From positions 124,001 to 188,000 of the forward strand of contig JACGCK010000080.1 in assembly GCA_014925825.1 (NCBI GenBank): 64,000 bases of DNA, in the 5' to 3' direction. The translations under genes and the position numbers were made by a program. The stretch's first letter is position 1; the number at the start of each line of letters is the position of its first letter. The stretch comes from Pholiota molesta (taxonomy: Eukaryota; Basidiomycota; Agaricomycetes; Agaricales; Strophariaceae). This document shows, piece by piece, positions 36,265 through 46,446 of the stretch. The notes below the pieces were generated by a model. It made no database searches, was not told where the DNA came from, and worked only from the letters and a program-made list of their open reading frames with translations.

Positions 36265-36348
36265 GATCGAACCAAGGCCTCTTGAGAAACTTGCGATGCA
36301 AATGGCAAGGTTCTTCAGGATTCTATATCCCGTATCATGAGCACATAG
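36265..36348 (+). pseudogene. Possible short relic of ULA1
   Basis: The run TATATCCCGTATCATGAGCA (36323-36342) matches ULA1 TATATCCAGTATCATGAGCA (about 40018-40037) at 19 of 20 bases. CCTCTTGAGAAACTTGCG upstream parallels ULA1 CCTCTGGAGCAGCTCGCG. About 55 bp between the two blocks are missing. It lies beside the F-box relic, in the same relative order as the intact genes. Confidence 0.5.
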
Positions 36349-36586
36349 ATATGTATTTTCCAAAAGACCAAATGGAGTAGAAAGTTAAATTATAGCGATC
36401 CAGACGCTCAAAATCATCTCGAAACGACTTAACGGTTGCATTCGATGAATTATTGTTTCCGCTCTATTCAAGTATGCAACATCATACAAACTTTGAAATT
36501 GTAGATGCTACCGAAAACGCTCAAATTCTACGTGATCATTTCAAGGCGCCTGCTGGAGGAAGGGAAGATGGAGGTAGGGCAAAAAC

Positions 36587-39070
36587 TCACAGATCATCGG
36601 GTTGTTCATCTAGAGGAGGGAACAAACGATACTCTGGCGGAACCCAGCACTGCTTGTACGAGTGAATGAGCTCATCGTACTTCATTTTGTATATCTCATG
36701 CCTAGGGAAAACATCAACAAGATCAGAGACACGAATCATTCAGTTTATGATGAAAACCAACACGTACTCTTCCTTCAAATGATGCTGATAAACCTTTAAG
36801 CTATCAAGCACAGATCTGCAATGTGGGCATACGACCTGACACCAGTAGTAGTCCTGATACCTCAGGCGCATTTCTTCTTCTTTGATGCGTTCTCGGACTT
36901 TGGTGGCGTCGGGTTCTCTAAGTATTCTCAAGGTGTGGATTTGTGTGGAACCACGTCGGCGCAGCGTCTTTTGTTGGTGGCGGAGCTGATGCCAGAATAT
37001 TGTTGTCACGTTCAATTTTGGTTCAATTTATATTTATATTGAAAGAAAAGAGACCTACCACCGCTGTCCACGTCATCGTTGCCCGCCCTTTGTCGAATGA
37101 ACTGCAATCTAGACACTCGAAGATCGGATTTAGCTCATCCATCTGGGGAGCAGTCGTCACTTTCGGATCGAGACCACACATCTCGACAACCTTTTGCATC
37201 ATCTTCATATCCTCCTGACTGAATTCAAGTGGCATATCACCATTCTTCCACCCTGCAGATCCGAAAACTTGATCCCGGTAGGGGTCAGTGGCGGTTGTGA
37301 ACACATGGATCTCATCGCAGAGATGCGCTATCGCGTCGTCCCGCCCATCGAAGGGCTGGTGTCAGCATCATAACAGCCTCGACAGCGAAAGAAAGTCGTT
37401 GCCAGGTCCAACACAGTGACTGCGTCGAACTTATATTCTGTTCCACAAGCACTGGCGATGGCGTCGATGAGTTTACCATCAACGTGCTTTTTCCATAGAG
37501 CGACGACCTCGTCGAAAGGGATACGAAGGGCAGCTTCCACAGTCACGGAGTAATCGATCAAGTCATGATCCTCCGCGAAGCAGTAGAATTGGCCTATAGT
37601 CGGAGAGAGCGAGTTGATGGGGAGTGTCTTGATAATACCATCGTTGTAGATGGCAGATATAAAAGGTCTACGTGATGTCAACAAATCTCGATGAGTTAGA
37701 CTTTCGCGATGTCTTTTCGACTGGCTCAGCATGGTAGGGAGCGAAATTTTGATGAGGAGTGTGGTTCGGTGGTCTGTTGGAAACCCAGGATCTTGGAGTA
37801 TAGACCAAAGCTCGTTCAATAAAAGTTGGATATCTGGTGATTCCGGAGGATATGGCTTAGCGGGGGGTATTTTGTATAACTCTTCTTCAAGTTCGAAACT
37901 TATTCCTTGGATATAAGCCATATCTCTGCGACAGTTGGAAGCTCAGCAAAATGTCAATAAGAGGGAAAACGAAAAATCGGGCCCACTGTGCATTATTCTG
38001 TTTCGAGATCGATCGTAACCTATCAAGGTCTGTGCCGTCTAGGCTATTTGACCAAGCGTTATGCCAGAAAGCACACGCGCGAGCATGCTATATATGTATG
38101 GTAGTTAAACTCTAATATAAAATGATATGGCTTCCATCGCACATACCTTTTGTATTGAGTACCGGGCACTTATGGTACGAAGCAACCATTCGTGTTGGCT
38201 ATTTGGGTCTTTGCAGGCCCAGTACTCATTTTTCCACTGATTATCTATGCTCTCTGAGATATAGAGTGTTTCTGTGGGAGTCCCTGAACAAATCAATGAA
38301 GGACAACACCCTTGCATTATCTTTGACCTACGTTTCAATTTGCGAGTAACCTTTACAAATGGGACCCAATCGGTCAAAAGTGCTGGACAACCTCTGTCAC
38401 CCGAAGGCCTTCGTGAGGCTGGCGTAAAACTTGACGTAAAATGGTCAGTTGTTGCAAATACAAAAAAAAAAAAGTTGGACAAATATGCACTTGAGCTTGG
38501 CGCATTTTACGCAACATCTGACCCGCGCATACCAGAAGATCTGGATACCAGGTATATTTCTCTGGCAGAACTGTAGACGAGCATTGGTATTAGCACTGAG
38601 AGCAAGATTGATCATACAGATTCACATATGCTTACCGTACACCCTTTAACGAACATCAAAGCGGCGTATTGCGGCTCGCTTAAGTCATCCGGACAGTCCG
38701 GGAGTCCAAAAACATTCGACCGTGCCGACATCCAAACAGAAATCGACGACCGGCTCATAAGTATGGCGCGTAGAGCTTTTGTTGTACGTCCAATATTCAA
38801 AAGGTCAAGAGGTTCTAACTGGCCGAATATCTAGATATCCTATGAGCAACCCAGTGTCTATAGCGGAGGAAGAAAGAATACCTCAAATAACACGTCCATA
38901 GGCATTTCCATTATATCATTTAGCACCCCTCCACCCCTCATACTTTCCGTGTGGTCCTCCCCTTCCTGTGTCTTGCGCTTCTTTGCCTGCGCACGCTTCG
39001 ACGTTTTGACAACGTTTGCATTACTGGCTTCAGATTGAGTCCGTTTTGGTTGTGAGCTCCGCAATTTCAT
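36587..39070 (-). CDS. F-box protein with cysteine-rich (zinc-finger-like) body; one apparent frame break
   Basis: Proposed exons: 39070-38882, 38830-38636, 38570-38491, 38429-38147, 38087-37987, 37925-37059, 36985-36768 and 36701-36587. A basic N-terminus (KRAQAKKRK) precedes the F-box (MEMPMDVLFEIFGQLEPLDL, then LNIGRTTKALRAILMSR). LPDCPDDLSEPQYAALMF, then CTFCQRN and RVRCCVKCAKL form a cysteine cluster. Further Cys pairs follow: FFRCRGC, FECLDC and WCQVVCPHC. This is a common agaricomycete F-box architecture; the body is probably metal-binding. Exon 6 changes frame at the GGG run 37353-37355 (CCC on the coding strand): YDADTSP must join FDGRDDAIAHL, needing one extra base. An unrecognised intron there is possible. 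It is head-to-head with ULA1, and a relic of its 3' part lies just downstream. Confidence 0.72.
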
Positions 39071-39377
39071 TGTAGCGTATCTGAGCTGGTTAATTACTGT
39101 CGTTCTGAAAAGGTAGAACTTAGAAGACCATGGGTGGTTGAATTCAGAATGAGTACTATAGGTTGACTATAGGAAAACCAACGACACGCGCAACGTACGT
39201 ACTACGCGCTGTGACGAGTCACAGCAAAAGCACGACGCGCCAAGCACGTGACGTTATGAATACCTACTTTAGTAATTATCCATTATAAAGACTTGCACAC
39301 GTACAGTCACCCTTGGAACGCAGTTTCGTCCTGCCAAGATCCTATTCATCAGCGCGTAGTTCAGCCTTTCTATCATC
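39071..39377. promoter_or_regulatory. Bidirectional promoter region, F-box gene / ULA1
   Basis: Only 307 bp separate two divergent start codons. Palindromic CACGTG-like words occur (AAGCACGTGACGT near 39241). No coding sequence. Confidence 0.5.
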
Positions 39378-41288
39378 ATGTACCAGAACGATTCCCAAGA
39401 CATCGAAACGTCGACGACAGCACTGACAACAGAGTCAGTGACAATGAGCACGAGGCAACAACGAATGCTAACAATCGATACAGGGCAGCGCCTGATAATA
39501 AGACCAGACGATACGACCGTCAACTACGGTATGTTTCTTCGGTTAGGAACGAACAAATCTCATGATCTGCTTCAGATTGTGGGCCGCATCTGGACAAAAC
39601 GCGCTCGAGTCTTCTCGAATTCTCGTGATATCAGGGAGCGCCACTTCCACTTCTATCCTCAAAAACCTCGTGCTTCCAGGTATCGGCCACTTCACAATCC
39701 TCGATCCCAATAAGGTGACGCCGGAAGACGCTGGGAACAACTTCTTTCTTGAGGGACCATCGAGCATCGGCAAGTCGCGTGCGGAAGAGGCTGTGAAGCT
39801 GCTGGGAGAGCTCAACGAGAGCGTGGAGGGCAAGGCTGATGTCAGGAGCCTGGAGGAGGTGTTGGCCAACGACAAGGAGTGGCTATCCGAGTTCACGATC
39901 GTGATCGCACACAATTTGGAGGCAGAGCCTCTGGAGCAGCTCGCGGCGCTACTATGGGAAGATCAATCATACCCTCCTTTGGTCGTCGTTCGATCGGCAG
40001 GTTTCTTGGCAGAGTTTTATATCCAGTATCATGAGCATACAGGTGTGTTTTACCAGATAGATCTGGGGGCGATATTCTAACTACTCATAGTCATCGAAAG
40101 CCATCCCGAAACAACGCAATCGCTTCAAATCGACAAACCATTCCCCGCTCTACTTGAGTACTCCACTTCCCTAGACTTCGAAAACATGGACGTCACCGAT
40201 CATGCGCACGTACCCTACGTGATCATCCTTGTCCGCCTGCTGGAAGAGTGGAAGAAAGCTGTGAGTGACTCTGATTATTCACCGCCAAAGGTGTGCATCT
40301 GACGCAATACTCGTAATAGCACAACGGCTCCCCACCATCCACCTACGCCGAAAAACAAGAGTTCAAAAAATCCATCCTCGCAATGCGCAAGAAATCCGAT
40401 GAGGAGAACTTCGAAGAGGCGGAGGCGCAGGCCTACCGCGCATGGACGACCACCTCCGTGCCGTCCGAAATCCGCGCGCTTTTCCAGGACCCGAAGGTGC
40501 TCGCCCTCGCGCCCTCCTCCGCGCCCTTCTTCCACCTCGTGCACGCGCTGAAGCGCTTCACCGAGGAGCACCCGTCGCACACGCTGCCGCTGACGAGCAC
40601 GCTCCCGGACATGAAGGCGAGCACGGAGTCCTACATCCACCTGCAGAAGCTGTACAAGGCGCGCGCGGAGGAGGAGAAGGCGGTGTTCAAAAGCTATCTG
40701 CAGGTGCCTGTCGAGGAGGATGTGGTGGACGCGTTCGTGAAGAACTCGCATGCGCTGAAGTTGCTGAGAGGCAAGAAGTGGGGTGCTCTGGATGCCGATC
40801 CGAAGGCTCTTGGTGGGTCATTTCACTCTGACTCCATCACATACACACTAATCTACTTTTCCACAGCTGCTACGATCGACACAGCACCCAAGCAGCTTGC
40901 TATGCATCTCGCGCTCACCGCGCTCTCGTCTTTCGCAGCAAAACGCCAACCGGGCACACCTTTGGCCCCCACAGTAGAAGCACTGACATCCGAGGCGCAG
41001 GCGCTCTTCCCACCCGGCACCGAGCTGCCAGATGAGTTTGACGATGCCGTCGGAGAAGTGTACGTACCCATATCCGTTCATTAAACACTTGTCCATCTAT
41101 GTGTATTTCTGACTTACATTGACTTATCATTCAGTGTCCGCGCGCCTACGGCTGATCTCCCTAATACTGCGGCTCTGCTAGGTGGTGTCGTCGCCCAGGA
41201 GGTCATCAAGATGATCACCAAGCAGTATATCCCTATCAACGGATCATGTCTTATCGATCTCATCGATTCATGGACGGGCATACTCTGA
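39378..41288 (+). CDS. ULA1: NEDD8-activating enzyme E1 regulatory subunit (ULA1/APPBP1)
   Basis: Seven exons (39378-39433, 39484-39528, 39576-40042, 40091-40260, 40320-40812, 40867-41059, 41135-41288) give 525 residues. The ThiF/E1 half begins KTRRYDRQLRLWAASGQ and continues through SSRILVISGSATSTSILKNL, HFTILDPNKVTPEDAGNNFF and the C-terminal NTAALLGGVVAQEVIKMITK. An inserted helical middle (AMRKKSDEENFEEAEAQAY, DMKASTESYIHLQKLYKARA) matches APPBP1/AXR1. The C-terminus GSCLIDLIDSWTGIL resembles other members. The subunit pairs with UBA3 to adenylate NEDD8/Rub1, which modifies cullins and so activates SCF ligases. It lacks the catalytic cysteine domain, as expected. The second intron has a perfect TGCTAAC branch site at 39468-39474. 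Confidence 0.95.
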
Positions 41289-41548
41289 GTTTATGCCGTA
41301 ACTCGTACTATGAATCCGATCAACCATAGAAGCACAAGTACGAGCATGTTTTTGTTTTCTTGTTGTAACAATAATATGAGTAAGCCCTTAGTATGATGTG
41401 CTCCGGCTGGGTGGAGATGTAGGTGATATATATATCGACTACTAAATAGAACGACGAATAATAGGTGGAGTGGGATTCTAATGGTGTGTCCTATGAACGA
41501 GGACAATCGGAATAATGAGACTCTCAAGAATAATCTAAATACTGTCAG

Positions 41549-43622
41549 CTACTCCAAACTGAGCAGCATGTACATCGCCGCCAATGCCCAAGGAACATAC
41601 GTGGCTGGTTGATGGAGATATGCAAACCTGCTATACCCAGCATTGAAAGAAGCCGGGCAGTTGGAATCAGACAGTATCGTCGCATCCCCAGGACCAAACT
41701 GGAGAGGATTGCATCTACCGAAGCATAATAGAATCAGCGACCACACCAACACCTCTAATTTTGCGGGACCCAGACGCACCCAGGCAACCTATCCAGCTGC
41801 CCATCGATCGTTTCATTGACAGTGGGCGGAATTTGGCACTCAGCAGCGAGGGTGGCGTTTACCACGGTGAGGAAGGAGCAGGCCTCGGTGATGCCGCTCC
41901 CAGTTGGGTCGTTTGGGTTATTGCATTTGTCGATGGCGTTTTGCAGGGCCCTAAATGTCATAGATGTCATAAGCGGAGATAAATACAGCAGATGCGGAAA
42001 CGCCTACTCTGTATCCCAGCCATTTTGGAAGTCGCCGTGCCATGAATATCCAGTGGGATCGCTGGATGCGAGAGGAGAGGGTGAATTTGCGAAGCCTCAC
42101 ACGGAGGAAGCGACATACCCAGTAGCTTTGGAAAGTTGATGTCGTTAATGTCGTTTCTTCAGCAACAAAAAGATTGAATTTAACATACCCCACACGAAAG
42201 GCCATTTATCTTTTCGAGGGTTCCATCTTGACGCCAAGGTATGGACGTCCCAAGTGACCTGAGTAATCGGCCCCGTTGAGTCAATATTATTTTGGAGTTG
42301 AGGTTTCATGTCTGACCTCATATAATAACTTCATAAACGGAACTGGGTGAGTGGAGGGACAGGCGCCGTTATCCAGGTCGGATAGGAAGGCCGTATGGGA
42401 CGTATGGTTGTCGGAATCCAGATTCTGTGCACATGTCAGTCATTCGAGAGAGCGAATCGAAGCGAAATATTGAACATACTACACCATCCCAACAAGCAGG
42501 CATGTGAATACGCGCATTCAGGCCTGCCTAAGCGGCGTCATCGTTATCTGAACAAAAAAATCACCATAAAAGATATACCTCACAGTCAGTAGTGGGAAAC
42601 CCTCCTGCTGAAGCCAAACATCAGTTATCAAAATCAAAATCCAACTAAGCAAGCGAATTAAGCCTACATCCTGTGGCAGCGCTGTTATACCCTGTAGTCG
42701 CCGTATATCGCAAGCATTCCCACTCAATAGCGCGCTCCGCCAACTCCTCTTGTGATCCCTCGCCAGGTGTGTACCTTTTGGCAGTCCTCAGTAATCATGC
42801 CGCACACAAAGCAATGATGAATTTACTACTCACTTCCGCGAGCGTCTCGCAGGATTTCCGCTGATCATCTTCAATCCAGGGGGAAAAGCCTTCAAACCTG
42901 GTCCTCCGTTGCTGACATCGGAATTGCCTCTGTTTTGATAATAGACTAGTAGGCCTGTTGAAGTTATATGGGTGAGGAAGAAGCCAAAGCCTCGTGAGCT
43001 GACTTGCCTCCATCTGGAACAGGTTCAAAAAGGCCGGTTTTTGGATCTTTGAGATACAGTTTCGGGAACCCTAATAAAAGGACACATTGTCAAAAATCTT
43101 GAAATTAGAATTTTATCACGCCAAAATTGCCTACAATAGTTTGATGCGTCCTGTTCGAGGAATGTCGAAGGAACTTTAATGAATGGAAGAAAACGGGAAA
43201 AAAGAGAAAAATGTGCTAACCTGCGCCACTAAACAATTTGAACATGAAGAAGTCCGCATGATATCGTAAGTACTGTTCGACGCAAATTCTGAAATGATTG
43301 AATGGACATTTAGGACGAGAGAAACCAAGATAACGCACTATTTCCTCCATGAACGGTCTACAATGTTATCTTCGCTTTGATAAAGGATATAAAAAGAACT
43401 CAGTAGATATACGCACATGAACGTGATTAGAAGGCGAAATTCCTGATGATACAATAGGGTCCAGCCTTTCTGCAAGGCTATCAGGGCACGGAACACCTTA
43501 TTTTAATTTAAGAATGGAAACGCACCTTGCACCAAGGGAGTCGTGCTGCACGCCACTCTGAACCACGCGTCTACTTGCCCACATTCAATCAATATAGTCA
43601 GCGAAGTCAACCAGAATAACAT
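41549..43622 (-). CDS. Secreted DUF1996-domain protein
   Basis: Fifteen exons are proposed: 43622-43526, 43496-43417, 43357-43339, 43288-43221, 43150-43135, 43070-43008, 42954-42834, 42774-42668, 42607-42579, 42527-42483, 42424-42317, 42258-42189, 42095-42008, 41950-41780 and 41714-41549. They join in phase to 415 residues. A signal peptide opens the protein (MLFWLTSLTILIECGQVDA). DUF1996 landmarks follow in order: ERLDPIVSSG, NHVHTVHGGN, CSNCLVAQDASNYWFPKLYL, GLLVYYQNRG, AFPPGLKMISGNP, HMPACWDG, SHTAFLSDLDNGACPSTHP, DPTGYSWHGDFQNGWD, CNNPNDPTGSGITEAC and LPGCNPLQFGPG. The family is fungal, extracellular and of unknown enzymatic role. Five exons are 45 nt or less (16, 19, 29 and 45 nt among them), and the intron after 43008 begins with GC. 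A hydrophobic C-terminal stretch (WALAAMYMLLSLE) could be membrane-associated. Confidence 0.88.
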
Positions 43623-44347
43623 GTTGGAAATGTGATGTGTATGTATTCAAAGGGCATTCAAATGTCGTATCTTATACTTGGCTGATGATAGATGGCCATA
43701 CCAGGTGGCCATAGTTCATTTTAGTAGGGTCTTTTCATATGTTGCGTTGTTCATGGCCCGGGCGTGTCATTGTCATAGCGGCACGCTGCTGCATGGCTGG
43801 TGAGAAACGGCTTGAGAGCAGTGGGAAAGCGGCTTTCTGAGTAGGGTTGAGACTGATATCGATAGGCACTGAAGACGTATGTCTTCCTGGAGGTCCGTGA
43901 AGAAATACTTTAACTTCAATCTCGCTTTCTTGACCCCTTTCGGCTGTGGCATACGATTGAAAGTATTGGGCGTGTCTCATAGAGTGAATTCTCATAATTC
44001 TATACGGCGCATTAAAAGTAAAAGGAACGAGGATGAAGCAAAGATAGATACCTCATAATAGCCTCTGACATGCCTCATGAAGTCCTCGTGTTGCGAGTTG
44101 TATCCGAGCCTTGTCCGAGCCTTTGGGTGATGATATCAACTGAATGTTAGTCCTTCATGGGTCTACAATTCGATGTATATCCGGAAAAACATTGGAGATT
44201 GCCAATGGTAAAAATCCAATCGAGGACGCGATACTTATGGTACAACGTTAAAAGAGTGTTGAGAGGAAATCGGCCAGAACAACATACTCAAACAAACAAA
44301 CGCGTCTCGTCACACGGCGTGACACATCCTTCTCAACGCAGACCACG
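43623..44347. other. Intergenic region with an uncertain 86-codon frame
   Basis: Shared upstream region of the DUF1996 and PSF1 genes. A minus-strand frame 43995-43735 starts MRIHSMRHAQYFQSYATA and reads 86 residues without a known domain. It is preceded by an acceptor-like TATAG, so it could be a 3' exon of a small gene, but no upstream exon joins in phase. Confidence 0.35.
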
Positions 44348-44944
44348 ATGAGCGATACGCGTCAATATGGCGAACTCGCAACTCAGCTGGTGATGGAATC
44401 CCGCCGATCCACGCAAACCGACACGCTGCTCAAATACAACGACTCACTCGTACGATCGATCATCCGAGAACAGCGCGATCTGGAAAAGGCCATCGACATG
44501 GTCGCAGTGGAAGGACGGGCACCACCGCCTGCCATGCTCATCATCCAGACAGCCATCAACAGGAACAAGCGCTGTTTGCTGGCCTACCACTCTCATCGCG
44601 TCGATCGTCTGCGGGATATGTACTGGGCAGTTGGAGGCGCTCTCCCCCATATCCTATCGAATCAAGACATCCGAAGCAAACTATCGCCACACGAGGTCGA
44701 TTACCTCCGCCAATATAACAGCTCCGTCATGGAGTTTCGATCCGAATTCTCGCATGAGTTGGACATCACAGCCAGCATCACGAATCCTCCAAAGGACCTC
44801 CATGTCCTCGTTCGGGTGGTGAGAGATTGCGGGAAGATAGAGACAGAGCTGGGCAGCATTGATTTCCAGAAAGGACAACGGTTCATGGTGCGCAGGGCAG
44901 ATATCGAGCATCTCATCGTCCAGGGATACTTGGAGGAGGTTTGA
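44348..44944 (+). CDS. PSF1: GINS complex subunit PSF1
   Basis: An intronless frame of 198 residues starts MSDTRQYGELATQLVMES. The helical A domain contains YNDSLVRSIIREQRDLEKAI and RNKRCLLAYHSHRVDRLRDM. It continues with WAVGGALPHILSN, LSPHEVDYLRQYNSSVMEF and the C-terminal B domain IETELGSIDFQKGQRFMVRR, DIEHLIVQGYLEEV. These are diagnostic of PSF1. GINS joins Cdc45 and MCM2-7 in the CMG replicative helicase in the nucleus, and PSF1 contacts the other three subunits through the A domain and the polymerase epsilon side through its B domain. Length is typical (about 200). Confidence 0.97.
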   Translation: MSDTRQYGELATQLVMESRRSTQTDTLLKYNDSLVRSIIREQRDLEKAIDMVAVEGRAPPPAMLIIQTAINRNKRCLLAYHSHRVDRLRDMYWAVGGALPHILSNQDIRSKLSPHEVDYLRQYNSSVMEFRSEFSHELDITASITNPPKDLHVLVRVVRDCGKIETELGSIDFQKGQRFMVRRADIEHLIVQGYLEEV

Positions 44945-45079
44945 GCTGGTCAACGTTCCGGCTCGCACCGGGAGTCGATGTCCATGTTTGTTCGTATTGA
45001 AGTTACCAAACAAACGACGTGCCGTCTCCACGCGTGGTTCACAACATCCCGCGCGTCTCCCTCCCATCCCCCAATCGAT

Positions 45080-46200
45080 ATGCTCAGTCGGCGTATATGT
45101 TCAACGCCCGGACCTTCAGCAACCTTTGCATCTCTGAAGGCACCCACAACATCCACCTCCAGCCTCGCTGCACCTCTTAGACCCCTTAAACCAACATCAC
45201 AACGATGTGTTAAGCAACTTTCCACCATCGCGTCCTCAAGTTACCAAGTACGCAAAACAGCATCACGGAGCATGTCCGACTTGGGCCTTCGTGCACAGCT
45301 GCCCTCGAACTCATTCCCGGATCCCGAAAAAAACCAACCTCCCGAAATTTCCGACCAAGATTGGGAACTCCGCACCGGTGAGTCTCATTAATTCCGAAAG
45401 AATCAAGCTGACTGAGGGGGGAACAGGACGTGCCATAACTGCCCTCCAAGAGACTCTACCCGAATTCTTCGACAAAGGGCTTGTCACCTCGGTCAACAAG
45501 TCTACTGGCCTTCCTCGCACCTCCGCCTCTCTTCCGGCTGCCCACATCAATTTCCTCGAACCTTACACTATTCAAGACGACGACGAACCTATATACAGTT
45601 CTCAAATACGATTATCCTATACTCCACCTCTCGAACTTCCCGCGCCCTTTCCCAAAACATTCCATATCGAAGGTGACCGAGACGTCTAGTCCCATCTTGA
45701 ATTACAGCTTATGGGCACAATCAGGCATCCAACTATACCTTGCATCGTCAAGTTTCATTAAGCATACGATGAATGCGCTATATTCTGATCTCAACGTCGA
45801 ACTCACAAAATTAACCGTCAGCCCTCTTGCGTCATCTTCATCCAAGAAGCGACAAACGCGCCAAAAGAGCATCCTGATCCGACAAAATGTGACGGGATTG
45901 GCACGCGTCAGTGCTAAGCCCGCGGAATGGGAAATGTACGTCACGTTTGTATCTCGATATAGAATGCCTGCTCATCCGTCGATTTCTAGAGAATCGACGT
46001 ATACGTTCTCGCCTATCACAGGACTCATTCACCAGCACGTCGTCAACTCGATACACCCAGCACCGCGTTTGGCTGTTTACGATTCCATGCGTTCTAGTCT
46101 TAGCAAGCTTTTGGGATTTGAATGGCACGGCGGTGCTAGTCACAACGCACCCAATGGAGCCGCTTTTAAAGGGAAAAAACCGAGTCCTAAGAGCGGATGA
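45080..46200 (+). CDS. Conserved fungal protein, probably mitochondrial (DUF2358/NTF2-like fold suspected)
   Basis: Four exons (45080-45377, 45427-45672, 45725-45935, 45990-46200) give 321 residues. The N-terminal 70 residues are basic and Ser/Thr-rich without acidic residues (MLSRRICSTPG...), resembling a mitochondrial targeting sequence. The body contains GRAITALQETLPEFFDKGL, DEPIYSSQIRLSYTPP, YLASSSFIKHTMNALYSDL and the end STYTFSPITGLIHQHVVNS, SMRSSLSKLLGFEW. Helix-rich first part followed by strands and a terminal INxH-like strand pattern suggests a cone-shaped NTF2/DUF2358 fold. I do not recognise it with certainty and assign no function. A basic Gly/Lys tail ends the protein. Confidence 0.75.
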
Positions 46201-46446
46201 CCCCGCATCCCTTTGTTCTTTTGTGAGGCAGACCATGCGCATGCCACAACCGAAGTAAATCGTATTAACAAAATATTCTGTATAGGTTATCTTACATAAT
46301 AAACGCCACTATGTATCGTAAATGCCGTCCCTGGACGACAAGAAATAAACGAGAATGGTATATCTATAATACAAAGTCAAAATAACTTTCATGCGAGCTG
46401 ATATGCGTCCTGCATACTTGGTAGATTTCGTACATGTCGCCTAGCG

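Noticed and set aside
38303..38328. 26-nt GTGTTG...TTCAG as an intron in the F-box gene
   Set aside because: Too short to splice, and the frame stays open through it.
42871..42890. Suspected one-base frame break in the DUF1996 exon at 42834-42954
   Set aside because: Recounting the T run gave a continuous frame (LKAFPPGLKMISG), so no break exists.
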